In this document: piece after piece, positions 51,449 to 60,031 of the stretch
How positions within the stretch are numbered: the first letter of the stretch is position 1
Layout: the number at the start of each line of letters is the position of its first letter
Assembly (NCBI RefSeq): GCF_030317115.1
Contig: NZ_JASZYF010000009.1
Location: 62,001 to 126,000, forward strand
DNA: 64,000 bases
Reading direction: 5' to 3'
Source: Variovorax gracilis
GTDB lineage: Bacteria > Pseudomonadota > Gammaproteobacteria > Burkholderiales > Burkholderiaceae_C
Notes under the pieces: model-generated
Database searches by the model: none
What the model was told of the DNA's origin: nothing
Seen by the model: the letters and a program-made list of their open reading frames with translations, nothing else
Made by a program: the position numbers and the translations under genes

Positions 51449-51492
51449 CTAAACCAAAGGCTAGTTGCGCCACGCGACGGCCTGCGGATGAT
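51449..51492 (+). promoter_or_regulatory. Dyad-element variant before the arylsulfatase gene (copy 3)
   Basis: CTA and TAG arms flank the 10-base core AACCAAAGGC (51449-51464). TTGCGC follows at 51465-51470, then 16 bases and GATGAT at 51487-51492, 38 bases before the ATG. Core, spacing and -35 match copies 1 and 2, while the arms differ (CTA/TAG in place of TCC/GGA). Confidence 0.55.
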
Positions 51493-51530
51493 CACCTGCT
51501 CCTCAAGACCGGTCACGAAGGAGCGACAGC

Positions 51531-53042
51531 ATGGCGAAGAGCAAGAAGCCGAACATTCTGGTGATGTGGGGCGACGACATCGGCCAGTCGAACCTGAGCT
51601 GCTACACGAAAGGGATGATGGGCTACCGCACGCCCAACATCGATCGGATCGCCAAGGAAGGCATGATCTTCACCGACTCCTACGCCGAGCAGAGCTGCAC
51701 GGCAGGACGGGCCTCGTTCCTGACCGGCCAATGCGGGCTGCGCACCGGGCTCACCAAGGTCGGGTTGCCAGGCGCCGAACTGGGCCTCAAGTCCGAGGAC
51801 ATCACGGTTGCCGAAGCCCTCAAGCCGCTCGGCTACCGCACCGGCCAGTTCGGCAAGAACCATCTGGGCGACCGCGATGAACATCTGCCCACCATGCATG
51901 GTTTCGATGAGTTCTTCGGCAACCTCTATCACCTCAACGCGGAGGAAGAACCCGAGGAAGTGGACTATCCGAGCGTGAAGGACTTCCCCGAGTTCAAGAA
52001 GAAGTACGGACCTCGGGGCGTGCTGCATTGCTGGGCCGACGGCAAGGGCGGGCAGAAGATCGAGAACACCGGCCCTCTGACCAAGAAGCGCATGGAGACC
52101 TGCGACGACGAGTTCATGGCGGCGGCCAAGAAGTTCATCCAGGCCGCGCATGATGCGGACGAGCCGTTCTTCGTGTGGTTCAACACCTCGCACATGCATG
52201 CATGGACGCACGTGAAACCCGAGAGCCGCGGCCAGTCCGGCCGCTGGCAGTCCGAGTACCACGACGTGATGATCGATCACGACAAGTGCATCGGCGAGAT
52301 GCTCGATTTCCTCGACAAGCTCGGCATCGCGGACAACACGTTCGTGCAATACAGCACCGACAACGGCCCCCACATGAACACCTGGCCCGACGCGGGCACG
52401 ACCCCGTTCAGGAACGAGAAGAATTCGAGCTGGGAGGGCGCGTATCGCGTGCCCTGCATGGTGCGATTCCCCGGCAAGATCGCGGCAGGTTCGGAGTCGA
52501 ACGAGATCGTGAGCCACCTGGACTGGTTCCCAACGATCCTCGCGGTGGCCGGCGAGCCCGACATCAAGGAGAAACTCAAGAAGGGCCACAAGGTCGGCAA
52601 GACCACCTTCAAGGTCCATCTCGACGGCTACAACCTGCTTCCGTACCTGTCGGGCAAGGAGCCCAAGAGTCCGCGCCCCGGCTTCATCTACTTCACCGAC
52701 GAAGGCGATGTTGCGGCGCTTCGCTACGACAACTGGAAGATGCTGTTCATGGAGCAGCGCGTCACCGGCACGCTCAAGATCTGGCAGGAGCCCTTCGTGG
52801 TGCTGCGCACGCCCTACATCTTCAACATGCGGATGGATCCGTACGAGCGCGCGCAGATCACGTCGAACACCTTCTACGACTGGATGTTCCGCCACATCTT
52901 CCTGCTGGTGCCCGCGCAGGCCATCGTCGCGGAGTTCCTGGCGACCTTCAAGGAATTCCCGCCGCGCCAGAAGGCCGCGAGCTTCAGCCTGGACCAGGTG
53001 ATCGCCAAGATGACCGAGGCGTCGGGCGGGGGTGGTCATTGA
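51531..53042 (+). CDS. Arylsulfatase (type I sulfatase)
   Basis: A 503-residue sulfatase. The formylglycine motif is C56-T-A-G-R in SCTAGRASFLTG, the Ala variant of C-x-P/A-x-R. N-terminal metal ligands lie in NILVMWGDDIG, and further ligands in GQFGKNHLG and STDNGPH. It hydrolyses sulfate esters. There is no signal peptide, so the enzyme looks cytoplasmic unless exported another way. The C-terminal part has a hydrophobic patch (WMFRHIFLLVPAQAIVAEFL). No maturation enzyme (FGE or anSME) is nearby. AAGGAG lies close to the ATG, and dyad-element copy 3 is in the promoter. Confidence 0.9.
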   Translation: MAKSKKPNILVMWGDDIGQSNLSCYTKGMMGYRTPNIDRIAKEGMIFTDSYAEQSCTAGRASFLTGQCGLRTGLTKVGLPGAELGLKSEDITVAEALKPLGYRTGQFGKNHLGDRDEHLPTMHGFDEFFGNLYHLNAEEEPEEVDYPSVKDFPEFKKKYGPRGVLHCWADGKGGQKIENTGPLTKKRMETCDDEFMAAAKKFIQAAHDADEPFFVWFNTSHMHAWTHVKPESRGQSGRWQSEYHDVMIDHDKCIGEMLDFLDKLGIADNTFVQYSTDNGPHMNTWPDAGTTPFRNEKNSSWEGAYRVPCMVRFPGKIAAGSESNEIVSHLDWFPTILAVAGEPDIKEKLKKGHKVGKTTFKVHLDGYNLLPYLSGKEPKSPRPGFIYFTDEGDVAALRYDNWKMLFMEQRVTGTLKIWQEPFVVLRTPYIFNMRMDPYERAQITSNTFYDWMFRHIFLLVPAQAIVAEFLATFKEFPPRQKAASFSLDQVIAKMTEASGGGGH

Positions 53043-53192
53043 AGAGGCGCGGCCGCGACGCGCTGGGCGGCCTGCTTCCAATTGTTAACTTATGTATCTC
53101 GATGTGAAATTTCGCACATGGCGATTCGGAGGGCCTCTGTCAACCTAGGGGATGTCCTCCATCGATCGTTTCCCGGGCGTTTCCAGGGCGCA

Positions 53193-54062
53193 ATGTCGGC
53201 CGTCTTGCCCATGGCCCTGATTTGCCCCAACTGCCAGGCGCGAAACCGGTCCGTTGCCAAGTTCTGCATCGAGTGCATCACCTCGCTGCCGACCGGTTGC
53301 GCGGATACCGATTTCGCTCCCACGATGCGAGCGCCAGCCAAGACCTCGTATGCGGGTCTGGCCTCGGCATTGAAAGGCCACTTTTCGAAGCCGGCTGGAG
53401 CGCCAGCGGCCAAGGCAGGGCCCGCCCATGAAACCGCTGCACCCTCCAAAGGGCTTTGGATCAGCGTCGCCGGCCTGATCGCCGCGCTGGTCGTCGGGTC
53501 GGCGGGGTGGATGGTCGCGGGTGCGGGCGGCTGGTATCTCTACACCGCCGGCAGTGCGCAGGTGGACCCTCCGCCAGCGGGCAGTACTCCGAAGGAAGCC
53601 TCGCGCGCGGAGGACGTTCATCCTCACGCCGAAGCGGCTCCTCCCGTTGTACCGAAGGTCGAGGCTTCGGACGTTGGCGCGGAGGCTGCACCCGCGATTG
53701 CGGACGCAGCGGCTCCACCCGGCGCCGGCAGCGTTGCAGCCGGTCCGGCCACGGTGCGCGCGGCCGCCCCCCGGGCTCGTCCTGCAACATCCGCGGCGCC
53801 GCCGCGCGTCCAGGTCCATCAGCCTGGCGCGAGCGAGTCCGTGGCAACGCCTCCAGACCTGGCCGAGGAAACCAGGCCGAAGCCGAAGCCGGTAGCACCA
53901 CCCGAACCCAAGGCCGCCTGCTCGGCGATGAACTTCATCGCGGCAGCGCAGTGCATGGCAAGGCAGTGCGTGAAGCCCGAGTTCAAGTCGCATCCGCAGT
54001 GTGAAGCCGTGCGCCGGCAGCAGCGGCTCGAAGAGGAAAAGCGCAACCCGGTCGCCCCGTGA
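53193..54062 (+). CDS. Zinc-ribbon single-pass membrane protein with Ala/Pro-rich linker
   Basis: About 289 residues. Near the start is a zinc-ribbon motif (ICPNCQARNR, then KFCIEC), followed by a hydrophobic segment at about 90-125 (LWISVAGLIAALVVGSAGWM), a long Ala/Pro-rich linker and a short C-terminal domain with four Cys (ACSAMNFIAAAQCMARQCVK). The topology suggests a cytoplasmic zinc ribbon with a periplasmic tail. Related proteins occur in Burkholderiales without known role. The start is uncertain: 53118, 53193 and 53211 are in frame; 53193 was chosen for being close to the ribbon. Confidence 0.6.
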   Translation: MSAVLPMALICPNCQARNRSVAKFCIECITSLPTGCADTDFAPTMRAPAKTSYAGLASALKGHFSKPAGAPAAKAGPAHETAAPSKGLWISVAGLIAALVVGSAGWMVAGAGGWYLYTAGSAQVDPPPAGSTPKEASRAEDVHPHAEAAPPVVPKVEASDVGAEAAPAIADAAAPPGAGSVAAGPATVRAAAPRARPATSAAPPRVQVHQPGASESVATPPDLAEETRPKPKPVAPPEPKAACSAMNFIAAAQCMARQCVKPEFKSHPQCEAVRRQQRLEEEKRNPVAP

Positions 54063-54075
54063 CACGCAACCCGTG

Positions 54076-55059
54076 TCAGTCGACCGTGATGCCGTTGGTC
54101 TTGACCAGAGCGGCCCATCGCGCGATCTGCGACTGCAGGAATGCGCCGAATTCCTTCGGCGTATTGCCGACGGGCTCGATGCCCATCGACAGCAACCGGC
54201 GTCGGGTCTCCGGCTGATGGGTGGCGTCCCTCACGGCGGCGGACAGGCGCTCGATCACGGCCGGTGGCGTGGCCGCGGGCACGAAGAAGCCATTCCATTC
54301 GACAACTTCGAAGTTCTTGAAGCCGCTCTCCATCACGGTCGGAACGTCGGGCAGCGCTTCCATGCGCTTGGCGCCGGTGGTCGCCAGCGCCCGAAGCCGG
54401 CCTGATTGCACATAGCTCAAGCCGGACACGGGGTTGGCAAAGTAAGCCGAGACCTGGCCCGCCAGCAGATCGGTGATCGCAGGCGCACCGCCCTTGTAGG
54501 GCACGTGCAGCCAGTCGATGCCGGCGTCGCGCTTGAGCATCTCGGCCGCGAGGTGCGCGGAGCCGCCGGCGCCGTAGGACGCATAGCTCAGCTTGCCGGG
54601 ATTGGCGCGCGCGAAGTCGATGAACTCCTTGAAGGTCTTGTAGGGCGCCGAGCTCGGCACCACGAGGATGTTGGGCATGTTGATCGCCTGCGACACAGGC
54701 ACCAGGTCCTTGACCGGGTCGAAGGGCAGCTTGCGCAGCACCGCGTTCACCGCGTAGGGGAAGGTGTCGAAGAGCACCGTGTAGCCATCGGCGGGCGCCT
54801 GCAGCACGGCCGTGGCGGCGATGATGCCGCTGGCGCCGGGCCGGTTCTCCACCACGATGGGCTGGCCCAGCAGCGCCGACATGGGCTGCGCCAGCAGGCG
54901 GGCGTTGCCGTCCGCGCCGCCGCCTGCTGCGTAGGGCACCACGAGCCGGATGGGCTTCGATGGAAAGGCCGGGGTCTGCGCCGCGGCAGGCAGCGCGGCC
55001 AGCGCGACGCCGCCCAGCAACAACTGCCGCCGCGCGGGCGAAAAATCTCTCACGGTCAT
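54076..55059 (-). CDS. Bug-family tripartite tricarboxylate transporter receptor
   Basis: A 327-residue periplasmic protein. The twin-arginine-like leader (SPARRQLLLGGVALAALPAA) is followed by the Bug/TctC fold: FPSKPIRLVVPYAAGGGADG, VENRPGASGIIA, LSYASYGAGGSAHLAAEM and HVPYKGGAPAITDLLAGQV. Bug proteins bind carboxylates such as citrate, glutarate or aromatic acids, either for a TctAB permease (absent here) or as sensors. AGAGGAG before the ATG fixes the start. It is divergent from the LysR gene. Confidence 0.88.
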   Translation of the reverse strand: MTVRDFSPARRQLLLGGVALAALPAAAQTPAFPSKPIRLVVPYAAGGGADGNARLLAQPMSALLGQPIVVENRPGASGIIAATAVLQAPADGYTVLFDTFPYAVNAVLRKLPFDPVKDLVPVSQAINMPNILVVPSSAPYKTFKEFIDFARANPGKLSYASYGAGGSAHLAAEMLKRDAGIDWLHVPYKGGAPAITDLLAGQVSAYFANPVSGLSYVQSGRLRALATTGAKRMEALPDVPTVMESGFKNFEVVEWNGFFVPAATPPAVIERLSAAVRDATHQPETRRRLLSMGIEPVGNTPKEFGAFLQSQIARWAALVKTNGITVD

Positions 55060-55136
55060 GCTTGTCTCCTCTGGTTCCGTTGGCAATAAGAACTTCTGCA
55101 GAATGCAAGGCTCGCCCCCGAGCCCAAGAAAAATTC

Positions 55137-56021
55137 ATGAAGCTCCAGTTTCTCCAGACCCTCGTTGCGGTGCTTCGACACGGCTCGTTCGCGGCAGCCG
55201 CGAAGGAAGTGAACCTCACGGCCAGCGCGGTAAGCCTGCAGATGCAGCAACTCGAGGCCTACTTCGGGCAGCCGCTCTTCGACCGCTCGGCGCGGCAGGT
55301 GCGGCCCACGGCTTTCGCAGCCGAGGTCGCGGGCACGATGCAACAGACCCTCGATGCGCTGAAGGCGCTGCGCCTGCGCGAGGACTCGGTGGTCTCGGGC
55401 CGCATCCGCCTGGGGACCATCGAGTCGGCCCAGGTGAGCCTGCTGCCGACCGCGATGCAGGTGCTGCGCGACCGGGCGCCCGCGCTGGAGTTCGAGATCA
55501 CGCGCGGCGTCTCCGCCGCGCTGCTCGACGACGTGAAGGCCGGCCGTCTCGACACTGCCGTGCTGGTGCGGCCGAAGTCCGGCGGATCGAGCCGGCTCAC
55601 ATGGTTTCCGCTGGCCACCGAGACCTTCGTGATGATCGCGCCGCCACATGCACGTCGCGGCTCGCCCGTGGAGATGCTCCGGCGGCACAACTGGATTCGC
55701 CTCGACCGCGTCACCACCGGTGGCCACATCGCGGCGCAGTACGTCAACCGCATCGCGCCGCGCACGCGCTGCACCTTCGATCTGCCGGGCACCGACGCGG
55801 TGGCGGCGATGGTGTCCGCCGGGCTCGGCGTCTCGGTCGTGCCGGCCCTGCGGCAGGAGGTGCTGCAGGCCTATCCGATGCAGCAGATTCCGCTTGGCAA
55901 GGACGCGCCGGTGCGTCACATCGCGATGGTGTGCCGGCCCGCCGATTCCGAAAGCCGGCGCGTGCAAGCCTTGCTGGAAGCCTTCGAGGTCGCGGTGCGC
56001 CGGCGTCATCAGAAGCCGTAG
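55137..56021 (+). CDS. LysR-type transcriptional regulator
   Basis: A 294-residue LysR protein with an N-terminal winged helix-turn-helix (residues about 1-60: VLRHGSFAAAAKEVNLTASA, then VSLQMQQLEAYFGQPLFDRS) and a two-lobed effector domain. It is divergent from the Bug receptor gene and convergent with the amidohydrolase gene, with which it overlaps by 13 bases at the 3' ends. It probably controls the surrounding catabolic genes in response to the substrate or an intermediate. Confidence 0.88.
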   Translation: MKLQFLQTLVAVLRHGSFAAAAKEVNLTASAVSLQMQQLEAYFGQPLFDRSARQVRPTAFAAEVAGTMQQTLDALKALRLREDSVVSGRIRLGTIESAQVSLLPTAMQVLRDRAPALEFEITRGVSAALLDDVKAGRLDTAVLVRPKSGGSSRLTWFPLATETFVMIAPPHARRGSPVEMLRRHNWIRLDRVTTGGHIAAQYVNRIAPRTRCTFDLPGTDAVAAMVSAGLGVSVVPALRQEVLQAYPMQQIPLGKDAPVRHIAMVCRPADSESRRVQALLEAFEVAVRRRHQKP

Positions 56022-56872
56022 AGCGCTTGCGGGTTGTCGACCAGCACTCGCTGCCTCAGCGTCGCGTCGTGCACCCAGCCGCCGATGCGGTCGAGCAGGG
56101 CGGCGTCGTCCGGCTTCACGGTCTTCTCGGTGGGATGCGGCCAGTCGCTGCCCCACACGAGCCGCTCGGGCGCGTGCGCGAGCAAAGCCTCGGCCACGTG
56201 GGCCCGGCTGTCTTCCGCGCCCGCCACGTCGTCGAGATAGGGCGCCGACAGCTTGACCCAGGTTCGGCCGCGATCGAGCAGGCGGCGCACCACGGCGAAG
56301 GCCGGGTGAGCCGGTCCCTCGGGATGCGGCATCCGCGCCAGGTGGTCGAACACGATCGTGCAGGGAATCCGGTCGAGCAGGTCGGCGTGCGCTGCAATCT
56401 GGTCCGCGCGCCAGTGCAGTTGCACGTGCCAGCCGAGGGGCTCGATGCGGCGGGCGAGTGGCTCCACCATGTCGAAGCGCGTGACCGCGGTTGCCGCGTC
56501 GAAGAGCGTGAAGCGGATGCCGCGAATGCCGCCTTTCTCCAGCGTGCGCAGGGTGGCATCGTCCACGTCCGGATGCAGCACGGCAACGCCGCGCGCCCCG
56601 GCCGCACCGAGCTGCCGGATCGCATCGAGCGTGACGCTGTTGTCGGTGCCGTAGACGGTCGGCGTCACCACCACCGTGCGCGACGTGCCGAGCCGGGCCT
56701 GAAGGCGCCGGTAATCGTTCGCCGTGGCCTGCGCGAGCACGCGGCCCGGGTCGCCGATGGACGGGAAGCGCGTGTCGTAGACGTGGATGTGCGAGTCGCA
56801 GGCCAGCGCAGGCACGGCCAGCGCCGGCGGTGTGCTGCCTGTGGAGTGGGGGACTGGTTCGTGCGGGGTCAT
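56009..56872 (-). CDS. COG3618-type amidohydrolase (lactonase-like)
   Basis: A 287-residue TIM-barrel hydrolase. The HxH metal motif is CDSHIHVYD (about residues 25-33), with further His in VFDHLARMPHP and Asp in WGSDWPHPT. The family includes 2-pyrone-4,6-dicarboxylate hydrolase (LigI), D-galactarolactone isomerase and other lactonases, so it probably opens or isomerises a lactone of the carboxylate used by this cluster. Its ATG overlaps the stop of the LhgO-like gene (ATGA), the last coupling in a five-gene operon. Confidence 0.82.
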   Translation of the reverse strand: MTPHEPVPHSTGSTPPALAVPALACDSHIHVYDTRFPSIGDPGRVLAQATANDYRRLQARLGTSRTVVVTPTVYGTDNSVTLDAIRQLGAAGARGVAVLHPDVDDATLRTLEKGGIRGIRFTLFDAATAVTRFDMVEPLARRIEPLGWHVQLHWRADQIAAHADLLDRIPCTIVFDHLARMPHPEGPAHPAFAVVRRLLDRGRTWVKLSAPYLDDVAGAEDSRAHVAEALLAHAPERLVWGSDWPHPTEKTVKPDDAALLDRIGGWVHDATLRQRVLVDNPQALYGF

Positions 56873-57996
56873 CGGGGTGCTTCTGCCTGTTGCTCGACGA
56901 TCTGCTTCACGTGCTCGCCGATCGCCAGCGACGCAGTCAGCCCTGGAGACTCGATGCCGAAGAGGTTGACCAGCCCGTCGATGCCGTGCTGCCTCGCGTC
57001 CTGGATCACGAAGTCGGTCGCCGTGTTGTGCATCGACGATCCCGGCCCCGCGAGGCGAGGGCGGATGCCGGTGTAGCCGGGCTGCAGGTCGTCGTCGCGC
57101 AGGCCGGGGTAGTAGCGGCGGATCGCCTCGCGGAAAGTCGGCGCCCGTGAGTCGTCGAAGTGATAGTCCACGCCGTCACGCCAGTCGAGGTCGGGGCCGA
57201 ACTTGCATTGCCCGCCCAGATCGATCGTGACGTGCGCGCGCAATGCGCCTTCGCGGCCGGTCGGATAGACGAGGTGGTTGAAGGGCGATTTGCGCCCCAG
57301 CGTGAAGTAGTGGCCGACGGCGAAATGCAGCGGCGGGATCAGCGCGGCGGGCATGCCCGCGATGGCGCCTGCGACCCGCTGCGCGCCGAGGCCGGCGGCG
57401 TTGATCACGTTCCTGCAGCGCACCCGCGTGTGCGCACCGACCTGCAGCACAACGCCGTCGGCGGTGGCTTCGCCCGCCACGACCGCGCTGCGCAGCGCCA
57501 GCGTCGCGCCATGCCGCTCGGCATCGCCGAGGTAGCCCAGCATCAGGCCATGGCTGTCGACGATGCCGGTGGAGGGCGAATGCAGGGCGCCGACGCAGCG
57601 CACTTCGGGCTCCATGGCGTGAGCCCCGGCGGCGTCGATCAGCCGCAGGTCCGTCACGCCGTGCGCTGCGCCCAGTTCGATGTAGCGCTTCAGTTCGGGC
57701 AGCTCGGATTCCTGCGTCGCGACGATGAGCTTGCCGATGCGCCGGTGGCCGATGCCGAGTTCGGCGCAGTAGTCGTAGAGCGCGGCCTTGCCGGCGACGC
57801 ACAGGCGCCCCTTCAGCGAACCCGGCGCGTACGAAATGCCGGCATGGATCACCTCGGAGTTGCGCGCGCTGGTCTGCGTGCCGAAGGCACCCTCGGCTTC
57901 GAGGATGACCACCTCGCGGCCGGCCATCGAGAGCGACCGGGCAATGGCGAGCCCCACCACGCCAGCGCCGATGACGGCGCAATCGATCGTGTCCAT
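56869..57996 (-). CDS. FAD-dependent oxidoreductase, L-2-hydroxyglutarate oxidase (LhgO)-like
   Basis: A 375-residue flavoprotein of the DAO superfamily. N-terminal dinucleotide motif CAVIGAGVVGLAIARSLS and QTSARNSEVIHAGISY match LhgO/L2HGDH enzymes, which oxidise L-2-hydroxyglutarate or related 2-hydroxy acids and pass electrons to the quinone pool. GYTGIRPRLAGPG and LFGIESPGLTASLAIG are the conserved C-terminal parts. It is coupled by TGATG to the CoA-transferase gene. A different 2-hydroxydicarboxylate may be the substrate here. Confidence 0.84.
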   Translation of the reverse strand: MDTIDCAVIGAGVVGLAIARSLSMAGREVVILEAEGAFGTQTSARNSEVIHAGISYAPGSLKGRLCVAGKAALYDYCAELGIGHRRIGKLIVATQESELPELKRYIELGAAHGVTDLRLIDAAGAHAMEPEVRCVGALHSPSTGIVDSHGLMLGYLGDAERHGATLALRSAVVAGEATADGVVLQVGAHTRVRCRNVINAAGLGAQRVAGAIAGMPAALIPPLHFAVGHYFTLGRKSPFNHLVYPTGREGALRAHVTIDLGGQCKFGPDLDWRDGVDYHFDDSRAPTFREAIRRYYPGLRDDDLQPGYTGIRPRLAGPGSSMHNTATDFVIQDARQHGIDGLVNLFGIESPGLTASLAIGEHVKQIVEQQAEAPR

Positions 57997-59171
57997 CAGT
58001 CCGGGCCCTTTGCGCCGGCGGCCGGGTCGCCGAGTCCGAGCCGTCCGTTGTGCTGGCCCAGCGTCGGCGCCGCAAAGGGCTCGGGGCCGTGCGTGCGGCC
58101 GAAGGTGACGGCACGCGTGAAGCCGCGGTAGCTGCCCAGCGTCGGATGCGCGAAGGTCGCGACCATGTCCTCGGCCTCCGCCTGCGGGAAGTCGAACATG
58201 TCCTCCACCGTGCGCGCCGCGGCGCACGGCACTTCCTCGCCGAAGATGCGCTCCCATTCGAGCGCGCTATGCGAGGCCAGCGCGGCATGCAGCAGGGGCA
58301 CGATCTCCTCGTGGTGGCGGGCGCGTTTGCGCACGGTGTCGTAGCGCTCCGACAGCAGCGACTGCAGGCCCGTCTTCTCGCAGAGAGCGCGCCAGAAATG
58401 CGGCGTGTTCGCCGAGATGTAGAGATGGCCTTCGCGCGTGGGGTGGATGCCGGTGATGCCGCCCGAGCGCATGTCGCGCCCGACCTCGCGCGGCTCGCCC
58501 TCGGCCCAGACCAGGCGGGCCGACTGCATCGCGAGCGCGGAGCGCAGCAGCGAGACGCCGACCTGCTGGCCGACGCCGCTCTTCTCGCGCTCGTAGAGCG
58601 CCGACGCGACACCGGCCGCCACGAGCGCCGCGGCGTAGTAGTCGACCACCGAACCATAGAGGATCTGCGGCGGCTGGCCCGGTTGCGCCTGCATGGCGCA
58701 CATGCCGGTCATGGTCTGCAGCACCTGGTCGTAGCCGGCCTTGTCCTTCAGCGGACCGGCCTCGCCGTAGCCGGTGACGGTGCAGTAGATGAGCCGCGGA
58801 TTGATCGCCTTCAGCGTCTCGTAGTCGATGCCCAGCCGCGCGGGCACGCTGGGCCTGAAGTTGTGGACCAGCACATCGGCCCCGCGCACCAGTGCACGCA
58901 AGGCATCGAGGTCGGCGGGCTGCTTGAGGTCGAGCACCACGCCGAGCTTGCTGCGGTTCACGCCAAGGAAAGCGCGGCTCTCGGCCTCCAGCGTGGAAGG
59001 GTACTTGCGCAGGTTGTCGCCCGCGGGCGGCTCGACCTTGATGACCTCGGCGCCCTGGTCCGCCAGCAGCGAGCAGCCGTAGGGGCCGGCGATGTAGGCG
59101 CTGAGATCAAGCACACGCAGGCCGGAGAGGGGGCCGGCCGCCGGCGTGGACCGGCTTGCAGATTCGTTCAT
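57996..59171 (-). CDS. CaiB/BaiF (type III) CoA-transferase
   Basis: A 391-residue family III CoA-transferase. Typical motifs are GLRVLDLSAYIAGPYGCSLL, FLGVNRSKLGVVLDLK, VHNFRPSVPARLGIDYE and GYGEAGPLKDKAGYDQVLQ; the presumed catalytic Asp lies near GSVVDYYA. It moves CoA between carboxylates. With the neighbouring CoA-ester lyase it could act like citramalate or malate CoA-transferase plus lyase, giving acetyl- or glyoxylate-type C2 units. It overlaps both neighbours by 1-4 bases. Confidence 0.88.
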   Translation of the reverse strand: MNESASRSTPAAGPLSGLRVLDLSAYIAGPYGCSLLADQGAEVIKVEPPAGDNLRKYPSTLEAESRAFLGVNRSKLGVVLDLKQPADLDALRALVRGADVLVHNFRPSVPARLGIDYETLKAINPRLIYCTVTGYGEAGPLKDKAGYDQVLQTMTGMCAMQAQPGQPPQILYGSVVDYYAAALVAAGVASALYEREKSGVGQQVGVSLLRSALAMQSARLVWAEGEPREVGRDMRSGGITGIHPTREGHLYISANTPHFWRALCEKTGLQSLLSERYDTVRKRARHHEEIVPLLHAALASHSALEWERIFGEEVPCAAARTVEDMFDFPQAEAEDMVATFAHPTLGSYRGFTRAVTFGRTHGPEPFAAPTLGQHNGRLGLGDPAAGAKGPD

Positions 59172-60031
59172 GGCACCAGTCCCAGTCGCCGTGCGCTCGC
59201 CACGATGGCGCGGGCGCGTGCCTCGAAGGGGGCGTCGATCATGCGGCCATCGACCACATAGGCGCCCACGCCACCGGCCGTCGCCGCATCGGCCGCCTCC
59301 ACCACTTTCAGCGAATGCGCGATCTCGGCATCGGTCGGCCGGAAGGCCTCGTTCGCAAGCGCCACCTGGCTCGGATGGATGCAGCTCTTGCCCAGGAAGC
59401 CCATGCGGCGCGAGAGCGCGGCTTCCTCGCGGAATCCATCGACGTCGCGCACGTTGGCAAAGGCGCTGTCGTAGGCGTAGACGCCCGCTTCGCCCGCCGC
59501 CATACGCACCGCGAACATGGCCTGCCGTACGGCGGAGGCCTCGCGCCGGTCGATGCCCAGCGGCTCGAAGAGATCGCCCAGGCCCATCTGCAGGCCCACC
59601 ACGCGCGGATGCGCGGCGGCGAGCGCGGCGGCCGCGCGCAAGGCTTTGGGCGTCTCGATGTTGAGCAGCAGGCCGATCGGCGTGCGCACGGCGTTGTCGC
59701 GCTCGGCGCGGGCCAGCGCCTCGGCGGCGGCCTGAACGTCGGCCGGGCTTTCGGGCTTGGGCAGGTTGATCACGTGGACGCCGCGCTGTGCGACGGCGGC
59801 GACATCGGCGGCGAAGTGCGTTGTGTCAAGGCCGTTCACGCGGACGATCCAGGTCTTGCCATACGTGGCGCCGCCGGCTTGAAGAAAGCCGCGCACCGCG
59901 TCGCGCGCCTCGGCCTTGCGCGCCTCGACCACGGCGTCTTCCAGATCCAGGCAGATGCCGTCGGCGTCACTCGACACGGCTTTGGCGAACAGTTCGGGGC
60001 GCGACCCTGGCACGAAGAGCTTGCTTCTCAT
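59168..60031 (-). CDS. CoA-ester lyase (HpcH/CitE family)
   Basis: A 287-residue TIM-barrel lyase of the citrate-lyase-beta/malyl-CoA lyase group. Conserved elements are RSKLFVPGSRPELFAKA at the N-terminus, CLDLEDAV (metal Asp/Glu), RVNGLDT, LLNIETPKAL and GFLGKSCIHPSQV. It cleaves a beta-hydroxyacyl-CoA such as malyl-, citramalyl- or methylmalyl-CoA. Its ATG overlaps the stop of the DapA-like gene, and its own stop overlaps the CoA-transferase start. The substrate is not fixed by sequence. Confidence 0.88.
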   Translation of the reverse strand: MRSKLFVPGSRPELFAKAVSSDADGICLDLEDAVVEARKAEARDAVRGFLQAGGATYGKTWIVRVNGLDTTHFAADVAAVAQRGVHVINLPKPESPADVQAAAEALARAERDNAVRTPIGLLLNIETPKALRAAAALAAAHPRVVGLQMGLGDLFEPLGIDRREASAVRQAMFAVRMAAGEAGVYAYDSAFANVRDVDGFREEAALSRRMGFLGKSCIHPSQVALANEAFRPTDAEIAHSLKVVEAADAATAGGVGAYVVDGRMIDAPFEARARAIVASARRLGLVP

